From NCBI GenBank assembly GCA_021018815.1, contig JAITYX010000053.1, positions 2,924,001-2,988,000 on the forward strand: 64,000 nt of DNA, in the 5' to 3' direction. The position numbers were made by a program, and so were the translations under genes. Under the pieces are notes generated by a model that did not search any database, was not told the origin of the DNA, and saw only the letters and a program-made list of their open reading frames with translations. Positions 10,701 to 22,692 of the stretch are shown here, one piece after another. The stretch is from Talinum fruticosum (Eukaryota; Streptophyta; Magnoliopsida; Caryophyllales; Talinaceae). The stretch's first letter is position 1, and every line of letters starts with the position of its first letter.

Positions 10701-13200
10701 AAAATGCTCAGCCTCCTACACAATTAGAAGAAAAAGAAATAGATCAAATTATAGAAGAACCGGATGGTAGAGTACTTATAAGATTTAAATCTATGAAAGA
10801 AAACATTTCCAAACCTAGTTCTTCAAATTCTAGAAGATCCTTTTCTAATTATTCTTCTATTAGAACAGATACTCTTAGCAATTCCCAAAGATATAGGTTT
10901 ACGGCTCCCATCCCGAGCCTGTTCCAGATTGTTCCTCCGCAACGTCTTCCGGGATAGGAGGAGGAATTAATGTCATTACAAAAGAAGGATTTGAAATAAA
11001 TTGGTCCTTTTTCAAACAAGATTACTATTCCTAGAAAAATATACATTATAGAAAATGGTTTCAACAATTTGAAGAAAACCTTAAGGCCAAAATTAAAACA
11101 AAATCGATATATGACAAGATTATCGGCCAATATTCCATTTTTTATATGGTTCCCTACATTTTCCTCACATCTATGACTTTAAAATGTATATTCGATTCCT
11201 AGTATTAATGTCCAAACACAGACTTATAAAAGTGTGGAATCTTCATAATGGGAGTAATTTTGTTGCTTGTTCATCCTCCCAATACTCGAAGCATTTACAC
11301 TCAAAATTAATGATGACGAAGTCATTATATCACCTTATAAAAAGGTCGGGGGAGGGGTGACACTGCTATCGCTAATGATCTTAAAATGGTTCATCAACAG
11401 GCAAACTATACAAACGTAATTCTTAATACAATAGCAGAGCAACTAACCTTTGTGTCAACAATATTAGATACAAAAAATTTAAGTCTCCTAAAAGTTCTAC
11501 TAATAATACAAAACCTTTTGAATACATAGACAATATTTCTTAACCTTTCTTTAAACTTGATATTATTCCCGGGGAAAATGAAGAATCTCTTGTTAAAGCG
11601 AGCTTCAAATTCTAATGATAGTCTTCCGGATAGCATATCTAAACAAATAAAAGATATTGACATCACTCTTAAAGGCAAATCTATTAGTTGTCTTGATAAT
11701 ACTTGCCAACTTCAAAATAATGAGTCTTCTTCCTTGTCCGAATCAGATTCGGATAATGAGTTATTTGCAATTAAGACCTTCCAAAATACTTCCAAAGAGG
11801 ATAATGAGCAGCCTTCAATAAACAAAATTAAATCATGGAGAAATTCCAAAAATAGAAATTATTACCCTAAGCCCACTCCTCCGGACATTCAATATGAAGA
11901 AAGAGGAGAATTTTCAGCAGGACATTATGATGGAAATTCTATTTAAGAATGGAACATAGATGGAAAATCCGAACATGAAATTCTATCCACATTACAAGAA
12001 ATGGGTATGGACGTCGTTGCCTACAAATAAAAAAGATATACAGCTAAAGATGTTGCCTTAGCACTTGCTCTAGGTTTTACAGGATAACTTAGGAATTGGT
12101 GGGATAACTTCATGACCCACGAAGAAAAACTTCAATCTTGAATCACACTAGAAAAATCAAACAAGAAAATGGGATAGAAAGAGATGAAGAAGATGGTGAT
12201 GAACTTTTAATTCATACTATTACTCTTCATTTCATTGGCAACCCAAATGAAGGATAAGCAGATCGTAAAATTTGTCCTTATTAACCTTAGATGTCCAACA
12301 TTTAGTAATTATAGGTGGTATAAAGACCTTTTTCTTACTAATGTCCTTAAACGTAAAGACGAAACCCAAAATTTTTGGAAAGAAAGATTCATTACTGGTC
12401 TCCCTAAACTATTTGGAGAATGAATCCTTAGTAAATTAACACAACATTTCAACACGAGATGACATTCCTTTTAGTCGTCTTACATTTGGACAAATTTTTG
12501 TAATAGTTAAAAGTGAAGGACTTGTCCTTTGTAACGAACTCAAATTACAAGCCAAATATGGATCAGAAAGAGCCTAGTCTCGAAGAGAGATGGGAACTTT
12601 TACGAAGCTTTTGGTATCACAAAAATTGAAGCCGTATCTGCAAAAAATAAAAAAGCTCGAAAGAGTCTTTACTAGAAAACAACGAAAACCTTCTAAAGCT
12701 TTTACTTCAAAAACAGATACTCCTAAACCAAATTTTCCAAAGAAAAGAAATTTAACAAGAAGAAAGTTGTTTGTTACAAGTGCAGTAAGGTTGGTCATAA
12801 AGCCTTCCAATGTAAAACAGAAAAGAAAATTAACGAACTTTTTCTTGAAGATCCCGACTTACAAAAGAAATTATTATCAATTTTAGCCCAAAATTGTTTT
12901 GACTCGATAATGAGGAAGATTATTACCTTAGTACGTAAGATGAAGAATCGAGTTATGAGTCCTCTCCAATTAAGCAACTTAATGTTATTACTGATAAAAG
13001 TCAAAAGGAATTCTTATTAGACTTAATAGGACAAATTTTTGATCCAGAAATAAAGAAAGAATATTTAGAAAAATTAAAACAACTTATTCTCGATGAAGAA
13101 CTAAAACCCTTTAAACTCGACCATGAAACTCCAAATCTCTCTAAGTTATATCAAAAATACCCAATTCCAAATCCTTTCCAACAAATTACTACAAAAGAGA
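10701..13200 (+). pseudogene. Pararetroviral linker and coat-protein region with CCHC knuckle
   Basis: Fragments in all three frames. An acidic, Ser/Asn-rich linker is at about 11690-11940. The capsid core piece around 12060-12120 (ALALGFTG then NWWDNFMT) and 12235-12420 is followed by a basic Lys-rich stretch (about 12600-12770) and a zinc knuckle CYKCSKVGHKAFQC at 12772-12813. The CX2CX4HX4C knuckle behind a basic patch is the coat-protein hallmark in Caulimoviridae; it binds nucleic acid. About 12980-13300 is Glu/Lys-rich, possibly coiled coil, leading to the protease. At least eight breaks; not expressible as one protein. Confidence 0.7.
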
Positions 13201-13439
13201 TTCAAGCCGAAGTTAATGAATTAAAGGCTTAACTTAGAATCCTTAAGCAAGATATTCTAGAACTAAAAACTAAAGACCTTGAGCTTGAAACCAAATTCGC
13301 TATTTTAGAATCTCATAAGACTAATTCTTCTATTCCGAGAGGATGATAGCTCTATACTTCATATATCAATAGAGGAAGTTCCGGACGATTAATTCTTACA
13401 AACTTTATGTCAAGTTACCTTCCAAGAATGGTATTCTAT

Positions 13440-13618
13440 AGTCAAATTAGTTGTTGGTGATTTCTAAGTGTAGTTGCTCTAATTGACAGTGGAATTGATC
13501 AAAATTGTATTAGAGGAGGAATCGTTCCAACCAAATATTGTGAAAGGACTAAGGAAAACCTCTGCAGCGCAAATGGAGAGCCTTTAAACATTAGATATAA
13601 ATTAAATAAAGGATATAT

Positions 13619-13620
<2 letters not shown>
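13440..13620 (+). pseudogene. Pararetroviral protease, N-terminal half
   Basis: ALIDSGIDQNC contains the aspartic protease DSG triad (13485-13493) and is followed by a flap-like stretch ending in NIRYKLNKGYI just before the TA repeat. The expected continuation is found at the other end of the insert, at 6150, not here. That places the break of the circular genome within the protease, with perhaps a dozen codons lost. Confidence 0.75.

Positions 13621-13656
<36 letters not shown>
13621..13656. repeat. (TA)n microsatellite at the right virus boundary
   Basis: About 17 TA dinucleotides. A shorter TA tract (6130-6144) sits at the left boundary, and TATATAAAGTGT occurs on both sides (about 6061 and 13650). 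Confidence 0.9.
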
Positions 13657-13659
<3 letters not shown>

Positions 13660-13934
13660 GTCAATGGGAATAAAGATAAAATAAATTAAAAGTATAATAA
13701 TTTTCAATATGAAAAATAATATTATAATAATAAAAGTTAAAAAAATAAATTTGAATTAAAGAACAACGAAAAAAAAGAGTGAAATAATATTTTAAATCTT
13801 TATATGTATGATTAGAAATTATTAATTATAATTTTTTTTTATCTCAACTATATAGGAAAGATTGTTGTTATATTGTTATATTGACCAAAATAATAAATGG
13901 TGAAATAAACAGATGCGTACGTATACAATATAAT

Positions 13935-16232
13935 ATGGAAGGGCCATTACATCGAAAATGGATGTATAAGAGGAGAAGTCTTCTTGGTGGAATGAGTAGA
14001 GAGTGGTTGGATGGAGTTGATGAATTTGATAATTATGCGAAAAGTCAACGGGATTACATAATAAGCGGCCAAGTATAGATGTCCGTGGAAGAAGTGTAGG
14101 AATATGGCTTATCAAAGTTCTTATGTTGTGAAATATAAAAAGGATTTTATGCTGGGCTACTGGTATTGGACAAGTCATGTGGAAGTAGTTGGTCAACAAT
14201 TTGACAATCGAGTACTGCACACGCTATGGACACTAATTACGTTGATGTGAGTTGTACCTCTCACAATGACATATATCATCAAGGGAGTAAGGATGGTATT
14301 GCAGATTATTATGATCAAAATGATCATGATGATTATAATAATAATAATCATGATGACAACCATATGCAAAATATGATCAATGATGCAATGAGAAGGAACC
14401 AAGTGAACATAAATGATTCCTCGAATCCAAATGCTGAAATATTTTACAATATACTTCAAGTTGCCCAACAAGCTTTGTATGATAGGGGAAATATGTCTAA
14501 ACTTGAGGCCCATGTCCGACGATTAAGCCTAAAAGCAACTCACAACATTTCTCACAGTTGTATGGATGATATGCTTGGCATATTAACGGATGTATGTCCC
14601 CAAGGTAGTAGTATTCCAAAGAAATACAATCATTTGAAGAGAAAAGTGAAAGAATTAGGCTTGGATGTTCAAGAAATTGATTGTTTCTCGAATGGTTGTA
14701 TGTTGTACTATAAAGATGATGCAAACCTGGAGTACTGTAAGTTTTGTGGACATGATAGACGAAAATCGAGGAAATTTAATTCTCGGAATAAAAAGGAACA
14801 TCGTATGCAAAGATGCATTACTTACCTTTAATTATGAGACCCTAAAGACTCGTATGCTTCTAGTACCACCGCAAAGCATATGAGATGGCACAATGAGCAC
14901 GTTAAAGATCCTAATGTCCTACATCATCCTTCGGATGGTCTTTCATGGAAGGATTTTGACTCAAAACACATTGACTTCCCGCACACGCTTGGAATGTGCG
15001 ACTAAGGTTGTGTGCTAATGGTATCACTCCGTTCTCAATGGCGAGGAGATCGTACTCTGTGTGATTGGTTATTGTTACACCTTACAACCTGCCGCCAGAG
15101 ATGTGCATGACCATTCCGTATATGTTTTTAACATGTGTCATCCTAGGTCCAACAAATCCAAAGAATAGGATTGATGTTTACTTACAACCATTTATTGATG
15201 AAATAAAAATGTTATGGGTCGGAGTACGGACATATGCCATATCTGTTCGACAAAATTTTCAAATGCGGGTCGCCATAATGTGGACTATCAATGACTTTCC
15301 AAGCATAAGGAATATTATCTCGTATGGAGTACTCATGGTTTACTGGCACGTCCGATTTATATGCATGAACAACCTGTCTTACAATGACAATATAGACAAA
15401 AACCATCATGGTTTGATTGTCATCGTTGATTCTTACCCCATAACCATTCATACAGGAGTAACAAGTCGGCGTTTTGAAAAGGTGTTGTTGTTCGAGGAGG
15501 TCCTCCTAAATGTGCCACTGGCGAAGACTTGCATACTTTATTATCAAATTGTCCTAAAGTGACTGAGTGTGTTCATTTTCAAATTCCGGGATTTCAAGAG
15601 AATGAACATAATTAAACAAAACAGAGTATATTTTGGGAATTGCCTTACTAGAAAGATCTCCGATTGCATCACAACGTAGATGCCATGCAAATTGAAAAGA
15701 ATGTTTCTTAAAACATTATCAATACAATAATGGATGTGCTAGGAAACACAAAAGATGACATCAAAGTGCATATGGACATGGCAACACTCTATAGTAGAGC
15801 AGAGTTGAATTTGTTAGGTGGAACGTCCGGAGGTCGAACCCGAAAGCTAAAAGCAAAGTTTACACCTGATGTTACCCAAAACGAGTACCCGATAAAATTA
15901 ATTGGTGGGTTGCCTTGCATAACAAACCTCATGGTGTACCTGAAATTGAAGAACAATTACCCATCGCCCATCAAGCGGATACAATGATCGAGATCAATGT
16001 TGATGAGGTCATTGTGACATCGTTAGTAGACGACTCAATTGCACCTAACGTTGTTCAAGTCCCCATAAGGTCTACTTTCCATGAATAGGGTGAAGAGGAT
16101 GAAAAGGAGACTTATAATGATGATGATCCCGATGAGGATGAGTGGGAGGATTTGGAGGAAGATACTGATGTTGACGAATGAGAGATGATATTACATAGTG
16201 ATGATGATGATGACTATCTACGTCAAATTTAG
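13935..16232 (+). pseudogene. CACTA TNP2-type transposase (decayed)
   Basis: Starts MEGPLHRKWMYKRR at 13935; this and the next ~80 codons (to about 14200) match the transposase-associated domain found at the N-terminus of plant TNP2 proteins. An Asp/Asn/His-rich linker (14280-14370) follows, then a region with AHVRRLSLKATHNISHSCMD-type sequence and a CKFCG motif near 14735. The TNP2 core continues in broken frames 14880-15850; a recognisable late piece is GNTKDDIKVHMDMA (15745 on). The C-terminus is very acidic (16085-16230) and ends at TAG 16230. It would catalyse transposition. Stops at 14076, 14829, 15003 and others make it a pseudogene. Introns may explain some breaks. Confidence 0.8.
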
Positions 16233-16413
16233 ATGGTAATAATAAATTGTATCATTTCATAATGCCATTATTTTGTGATTTATGTTTTTAAATTTTATTA
16301 TTATCATGATATTTTAAATTTTATTATTACGGATGTGTAATAAGTTCGACTTTTTAATTTTTAATATTTGTGTTGTGTTAATCTTTTCTGATGTATTTTT
16401 GTATATATAAAAA

Positions 16414-18114
16414 ATGTCCGGAACATATCATAGTATGGGTGCCTCACATGGTGGACGTGGGGACGTGGGAGACATGGCGGCCGTCATCATGGAGACCTCG
16501 GAGATCACTAATGAAAATTGTAAATCAATTGATGGCTGCTCAACATGACAATGAAGCCTTCACATCATTGATGTTTGATCAATCCAATTTGAGTGGGACA
16601 ATTCAACCCAATATCCCCGCGTACGATAACATTCCAAATGTTTATAATCAGTATGGGGGAATGTCTTCGAGAATGAACATTGGTTCTCATGAAAGTCAAC
16701 CTCATACTCCTCGGACCAACTCATTACATATGAGAGATGCTACCTTAGAAATTGATGTTGGTAGCAACAAGGTTTATCTCGGACCCAGCACGGTGACACG
16801 TAAGTTTAAAAGATTTTATTATATATGTATTACATTAATTCATTAAATTCAAATACTCGTAACATGTATTTTTTTTTTTACCGTTTTGCTCCTTATGACT
16901 AGAGTATAATAGCCAAAATTGGAGATATCTTCAAAAGTCAATATCCTAAACCATGGCCAACTTAGGGAGCAATCACAATGTCACAAAGCAAGACTTATGG
17001 TTCAAGGGATTTAAGGTATTTTAATAAACTACTTTTGTAATATTACATTTAATTCAATTAATATATACGTAATTACTAATATTTGTTGTCATGTAGAAAT
17101 TTTATAGGTGGGACCTTCATAATAAAGCAGTAATTAGGCGTATCTTTGAGATTCAAACTAAAACTCGACTCAAAGACATGCTTAATTATCATAAGAGGAT
17201 GAACAAAAGACCAGCTTAGTTTCATGCGAACAAGCTGGGAAGCCTTGTGTAAGCACTCGGGCGAGTTTATCGAATTCAAGAAGGTCGATGAGCAAAATAA
17301 GAAAAATCAGATGAGCGGCCCTCACGGTCTTGGACTTTTAAAAGACAAATGTGGGTCACTACCCATAATTAAACTCCTATTTATGCACAATTAATATATA
17401 TATGTTTTATATAATATGAATTTTTTTACTTTTTCCAAAAGGGAATTTTGCAAAAAGAGCCTACCGTAAAGGAGGTGTTTATGGATGGACACTTTGATCG
17501 ATAAAACAAGTATTCATTGATAAGATATCTCAAAAAGGATGGTACATAACACATCTAAAATTTTAATTATATACTACATTATCATCATAGTAATTTTATT
17601 ATATATCTAATTTATAATATCAATTATAGGAGGAGCACGATAAGATGTGGGAGGAGTACTAGAGTTCTCAAGCTTCGTAGGCTGAGGGCTCCCAAGCAAC
17701 AACCTCTTACTCAAGACAAGTTATGGGTCGGACATAATCTTGACAAAAAGGGTCCTGTGTATGGTCTTGGGCTCGAAGGGGTGATGTTGAAGACGTCTAT
17801 CCGACTTTCACAACCACCTCGACATTCTTCTGCTGAGCATTACGACCCTTGTGAACAAGCTCAACTCTTCAGATGACAGTGTAAATCGGATATTGACTGA
17901 GAAATTTGATGCTTTCACAAAAAAGGTAGACAACCGGTTTAGCAAAATGTGGAAGTACATCAAGGGGAAAACAAGAAGTTCATCCAAACAACCGAACCCA
18001 AGCCTTGAAGATGATGAGGACCCCGATGATGATGATGGTACCCCGATCCGTCGGATCCCGAGTAGTGTCCTATTGCGACTTTCTTTCACCATATTTTGTT
18101 ATTTTGTTATTTAA
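16414..18114 (+). pseudogene. CACTA TNPA-type second protein, spliced gene (probably decayed)
   Basis: ATG at 16414 (MSGTYHSMG, Gly/Arg-rich start). Plausible introns: donor GTAAGT at 16800 with acceptor AG at 16902; donor GT at 17015 with acceptor AG at 17096; later acceptors near 17441 and 17630. Exon 17097-17370 has the layout of the plant transposase family that includes the En/Spm TNPA-like proteins, ending in SGPHGLGLL. The last exon (to TAA 18112-18114) has a coiled-coil-like stretch NRILTEKFDAFTKKVDNRF and an acidic tail. TNPA-like proteins bind the subterminal repeats and assist the transposase. A frameshift near 16480 and stops near 17218 and 17660 suggest it is dead. Confidence 0.7.
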
Positions 18115-18446
18115 ATTTATCAACTTTATTTAAATATTTTAGTTGTAAACTTTTAACAAACATTTGTGTGAAACTTGTTTAATTAGTATTAATTATATTA
18201 TTTATAGCTCTTAGCTAGTGGTGCACTTGGCCTTTTTATTAGCTACTTGGCGTTATTGTTGTCACCTTGCAAGTGGTACCGATACTTCATTTTGCAATAG
18301 TGACTTCCCATCTTTTTATGCGTTTCGTACTCTTTTGTATTTCATTCCGTTCCGCTCTTAATCTTAACAGTAGCCCGTCAATTGCATTACATTAAATTTT
18401 GCCTTTAAAATTCATCTTTCAAATTTCCTTCTTATTTGAGCCTTAT
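18115..18446 (+). other. CACTA 3' non-coding stretch
   Basis: AT-rich sequence between the TNPA-like gene and the solo LTR. No gene seen. It probably contains the transcript 3' end. Confidence 0.4.
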
Positions 18447-18569
18447 TGTAGACACCTAAAAGTGTCATCCTTTCTCTATTTTTTATTTGTTGGCCTGACG
18501 ATGAAATCTCGAGTCATGTTTGAGGATTTAGATCTCGGACTATGTTTGATTGCTTGCGACGAAAGCCGG

Positions 18570-20157
18570 TGAAGGTTTGCTCGGGGAGAGTCCGAGTCAC
18601 CCTAGAGGGGGTGAATAAGGTGATGGAAGTTTTTCGTGGAAACTAAAGCTCTTCTATCAAAAACAAGACATAGACAGATTCCGAGTCTATCAACGAGGTC
18701 AGAAAAGTTTGGACTCGAAATGCTATTACGAATGGATAAGCAAGAAAAGCAAGAGTCAGTAAAGCTGTTTGAGTCTAGAATCAACTCGTAAATATAACAC
18801 TTAGACATTACGTGGAAACCCTCTTGGGGCAGATAACCACGGATCGTGTCAATCCAGCACACGAAGTCAAATTCACTATTTTGAGTCCATAAAACACCGT
18901 GAACCGATCGAACCCGAGTTGCTCCCTTAGACAACTCTATACAAGTTTTCCTAGACTCGAAATTCCGTTATCCGATCTAGTACTTCCTACCCGAGATAAC
19001 CCTTACTCCTAGGGACAACTAAGCTGAGTTAACCCTTACAGCTTAGTCAAGGGACCTTACAAAGAATGTAAGAAAGAGTTTGTAATCGAGTACAAGACCT
19101 TACAACTCGTAAAGTAATGAATTACGAGTGGGAGTTGTAAGTAGAAGATTGAAAGTAAATACAATAACTTTGAGCAAGTATGTGCATTAGCAATATATTC
19201 GGCAATCTTCAAGTCTTGTGAGGTGGCTTCTATTTATAGATAACCAAGCAGAGTAGCCATTATCTTCATCTCGCTGACCGAGAGTCCTCTCGTGACCGTT
19301 GATAGAAGCTTTCGAGTCACTCGTAAAGTATCCGTTGTAATGTGAACGTTGGACAACGGTTTAACTCTCTTGGAAGTCCCAAAACCATTGGCGGTGTCTT
19401 GAAAGATAAGGTGGAAACCACCGTTAAGCTTGACGTTCCAATTTTCCAGATTTGGAAACAGACAGCCTCGACACGATCTATTGGGACTCGGAGCGAGAGA
19501 AGGTGAAAAGCCATGTCTCGCTGGTGATTTGACGTTCGAAGCCGGTTACTTTTGTAGTTTAAAAAGTGTATCCTCGATTGAATAATCTACAAGAGTAAAT
19601 CAATTTTGGTTCTCAAAGTATAAAATACTTTGGTCCAAGATTAGACACGAGATAATAAAAATAATTACGATAATTAAGCAACCGATTATCCGAGTCGAAA
19701 CGAAATGGAATTTTCCGAGTCTAATATCCATGTAACTCAAAATTCCATCAAAGCTAGTCCGAGCAAAGAATCAAGTTAAGTAAAGAACATTAGAGTGAGA
19801 TAACTTGATATAGACTAAGCAATAATCATACTAAAAGTGCTGACTATAACATGATAGAACTTATAACCGGAGGTCGATTCTCGAGTGAGAAAAGACGAAA
19901 TACTAGTCTATTCAATCTGCCATAAATCCGAGTGATGCTAGTCTCGGAACAAAGAACCAGCTTATCCGAGTCACTTACGGATAAGCAAGAAATATAAGAA
20001 GTAAGAGCTGTATCACTTAGAGAAGATACTATGTTACTCAAAGAAGTTTCGAGATACGAGAGAATGCCTTGGAATCAAAATTCTATAAGTATGAGATGGT
20101 TATACCTTATTCATTTAATGCAACTCAAAAATGCGTTAAGAAGTGTCCGAGTCTTCA
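18570..20157 (-). mobile_element. SIRE solo LTR (minus strand) nested in the previous LTR
   Basis: The minus strand starts TGAAGACTCGGACAC and ends GAGCAAACCTTCA, matching the other SIRE LTRs in the window (1588 bp against about 1475). Flanks GCCGG (18565-18569) and GCCGA (20158-20162) are a target duplication with one change. There is no purine tract and no primer site beside it, so no internal region was retained. Confidence 0.9.
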
Positions 20158-20798
20158 GCCGATAAAGCACAAAGAACTTCCAGCACCACATAAATAGCTT
20201 TTTGCCTTGGGACGATCCAAAAATCCCCTTTTTCTTTCGAGACAATCTAAGACCGGGCCAAGCCTCCACGGACAATGGAGTCCAGGTCTGGGTACCGAAA
20301 AATTTCGGGTTTCGAATCCTACGTTCCACTTTCAATCCAATCGGACAAGGGGCTGAAGACCTCAAGACGACGTTAGACGCTGCATTTCATGATCACAAGT
20401 ATCAAAGTGCTGCGTTTTGGCTCCAAGACAGTCCACCCGAGACTAGGAGCACGCATCTTGCATCAAGAATGAAACTTGCCAAAAATAGAAACCTACAAAA
20501 ATGAAAACCTGCCAAAAATGGAAACTTTTCATTTTTGGAAAGCTAATGTGGCCGGCGCCGACCACCTCGGAATCTTAAGTGGAACGCAGAATTTTGCCCT
20601 AGAGACTGCGTTGGAAGCAAGCTAGGGCATGAAACCCTAGACATCCCTTTGTGGCCGGCGTAGTGAACCGGGTCTTATCCCTTCTTTTTCCCGGTTCTAT
20701 CCGGTTCAATCTTCACAATATCCTGCCCAGCTTTTGCTATTGCTTTTGGACGGCTGGCCGAGCTAACCCTAGGTCACTTTCTTGACCTGAGTTCTCCC

Positions 20799-20806
20799 TA
20801 TAAATA
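20799..20806 (+). promoter_or_regulatory. TATA box of the TGTAGACACC LTR
   Basis: TATAAATA in a GC-richer context, followed about 30 bases downstream by a C-rich leader (CTCCCTTAGCC region), as in LTR promoters. Downstream T-rich sequence follows a possible donor GGTACT near 21118. Confidence 0.5.
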
Positions 20807-22239
20807 GAGCACCTTGGCTCCCATTTCAACACGGCTTCCTCCCTTAGCCACACGCTGCTGCATTCCACCTAGAATGGGCTTATCCCTCAATGTTACTCTG
20901 TTGAAATTCGCCATGAGCTACCGAGTACTCATCTTTGTATTATGATCTCTTGGTCCCTTATCAGCCTACTTCCATTATACTTCCTACATCCGATCCCTAA
21001 ACTCCATCATTCACTTACCTACACCAAATACTCACAAAAAGCCTTCCTTGATTAATCACCGTCGCATAAAGAGATCCAGATCCGAGATCCGGTTCAGCAA
21101 GTGGGACAACCTCGAGGGTACTAATTTTATTTTATTTTATGCTTTCTTTATCGCTTTCCGTATTGTGGACAAATGATGTATCGCTTTTAATTCATCCCCG
21201 CCTGATGCAATCTCTTTAATTTCGCTTTTCTTTCTTTTCGCGTTTTACTTTCTTTACCGCTTTCTTTATTTTTACTTTTATCGCTTTCCTTAATTATGTT
21301 CTGGTTGCTTTAATTCATTATCGCATGTTGTTGCTTGCTTGCTTTTTTACATTATTTTAATTCATTACTCAAACTAGTAATGCTCGTCTTTGGACGAACG
21401 GAACGGAAGGGTTTATCCTTACGTTTCGTACCCTCGCCCTAGAATCCAATTCTCGGTTCAAAGACCGATGGAGTAATTTTTAGCTTTTTCGGTCTTAGTT
21501 TTCCGATACTAAGATCGAGAGGGAAAATTTCACTTTTATGTTTTTGTTAGTTTTCTCTCTTAAAAGCCGACTACCGACTCCCTTCGATTTATTTCTTCTA
21601 AATCTACATCCCGACTTTTTTGAATGACCGAGTGAAAAACACGATCTAAATCGCTAAGCCAAAACAAAGGCTGAGCCTAACTGTCTCGGCCTTGGACCCT
21701 GGCCGACGCCGGCCACCACTAGGTACAGCTGCCGCCTACACCGGAGTTTTCGGTAGGCGGGCTTGGTCCCAAACTAGTGTTTTCACACTAGTTTGGCTCT
21801 AAAGCCTCACGACGTAAACAGAAACCCTAATTCCTATTTTTCGATTAAGTGATAATATCCCGGGACTTCTTAAAATAATTTCTAAAATAAAATGATTAAT
21901 AAAATCGCCATTTAAACTTTACTTGAATTCGCTTTAAATCGGATTTAATAAAATTCGAAATCTTAATTAAAAGGTCCATCCCCACAGATCCAAAATCGAC
22001 TTTCTAAAACCATCTTCAAAATCAATCTTTAAAAACGAGACCCGACACAAGTGGTAAAACTCGGTAGGCCCCGGCCGGCCGTGGTTCCCACACTTATCTT
22101 TCTTAGGTTCTTTATAAGCTATACATAGAGAACGTACATAATACTTAGTTTCATGAGATATGTATAGTATCAAATAAAATTAATTTTTTTAAAAAGCAAT
22201 GTACGACGAGTATCCATCGAGTTACCAGTCCAAAATCAT

Positions 22240-22689
22240 CTTCACACAATGGTAACCCGGACAACCTGCCCATCGGACAACCGTGGGACTGCACTGTCGG
22301 ACGTCCGACCGAGTGTCGAACGTTCGAACTCTCGTCGGATACGTGCATCGGGATATCGAGACGGTCGATACTCCCGTCGGACATATCCAACGGTGTATCA
22401 AACCGTCGACATCCCGTCTAACGTATCCAACGGGTTTGATAGACCGTCCGGACACTCGTCGGATATGTTCGACGGGTTCCGGTTGGTCTTATTTCCCGGT
22501 CGGATGCGTTCGACGGGTTTCCAAACTCATCGGAATACCCGTCGGACTTATCCAACAGGCCCGTCCTAGGGCCCCTAGCAACGAAGGTTTTTCAAACGAG
22601 CTAAACCGTCCGAATTCTTATCGGAATTTCGCAAAACCCGTCGAAATTCCAGTCGGGAATCCCATCGTATTCGCCTGCTTTTTGTAGTA
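22240..22689 (+). repeat. Right subterminal repeat region and terminal inverted repeat of the CACTA element
   Basis: Repeated motifs of the form CCGTCGGATA and CCGACGGGTT, as at the left end, lead to the terminus CTGCTTTTTGTAGTA at 22675-22689. The last base is A where G is expected. Long open frames on both strands here are generated by the repeats and are not genes. The stretch 22098-22239 holds nothing recognisable. Confidence 0.85.
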
Positions 22690-22692
22690 TCA

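Larger units (their letters stand above)
6147..13620 (+). mobile_element. Endogenous pararetrovirus (Caulimoviridae, florendovirus-like), circularly permuted single unit
   Basis: The linear order is: protease C-half, reverse transcriptase, RNase H, a second ORF, intergenic region with promoter and tRNA-Met site, movement protein, coat protein with CCHC knuckle, protease N-half. The protease is split between the two ends, so the insert is one ~7.5 kb circular genome opened inside the protease. No LTRs are present. Both ends abut TA-rich sequence (6130-6146 and 13621-13656). A second ORF downstream of RNase H fits florendoviruses, known only as endogenous plant elements. All reading frames carry stops and frameshifts, so the copy is defective. 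Confidence 0.8.
18447..22092 (+). mobile_element. Solo LTR starting TGTAGACACC, about 2.05 kb without its own insertion
   Basis: Starts TGTAGACACCTAAAAG at 18447 and ends TTCCCACA at 22092, flanked by a perfect 5 bp direct repeat CTTAT (18442-18446 and 22093-22097). It has the TG...CA ends of an LTR and a likely promoter: TATAAATA at 20799-20806. Orientation is taken from that TATA box. No internal gag/pol or primer site is present, so it looks like a solo LTR left by recombination. It is interrupted by the SIRE solo LTR at 18570-20157. The family is not identifiable; a gypsy origin is possible. The open frame at 20202-20504 is not supported as a gene. Confidence 0.75.
4358..22689 (+). mobile_element. 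CACTA (En/Spm) DNA transposon, about 18.3 kb with nested insertions
   Basis: The left end begins CACTACAAAAAGCAAGGGAA; the right end read backwards begins TACTACAAAAAGCAGGCGAA, so the terminal inverted repeats match except for a few bases, including the final G changed to A. A 3 bp target duplication TCA (4355-4357 and 22690-22692) splits the SIRE-1 integrase codons, and joining the flanks restores the copia reading context. Subterminal arrays rich in CCGACGGGTT / CCGTCGG occupy both ends. Inside are TNP2-like and TNPA-like pseudogenes. Without the pararetrovirus (about 7.5 kb) and the solo LTR (about 3.65 kb) the element would be about 7.2 kb, a usual size for an autonomous CACTA. Confidence 0.9.

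Noticed and set aside
20202..20504. 100-residue open frame
   Set aside because: Inside the solo LTR, upstream of its TATA box, with no recognisable domain.
22151..22687. Open frames in the right CACTA end
   Set aside because: Same reason as at the left end; repeated CGTCGGA units.
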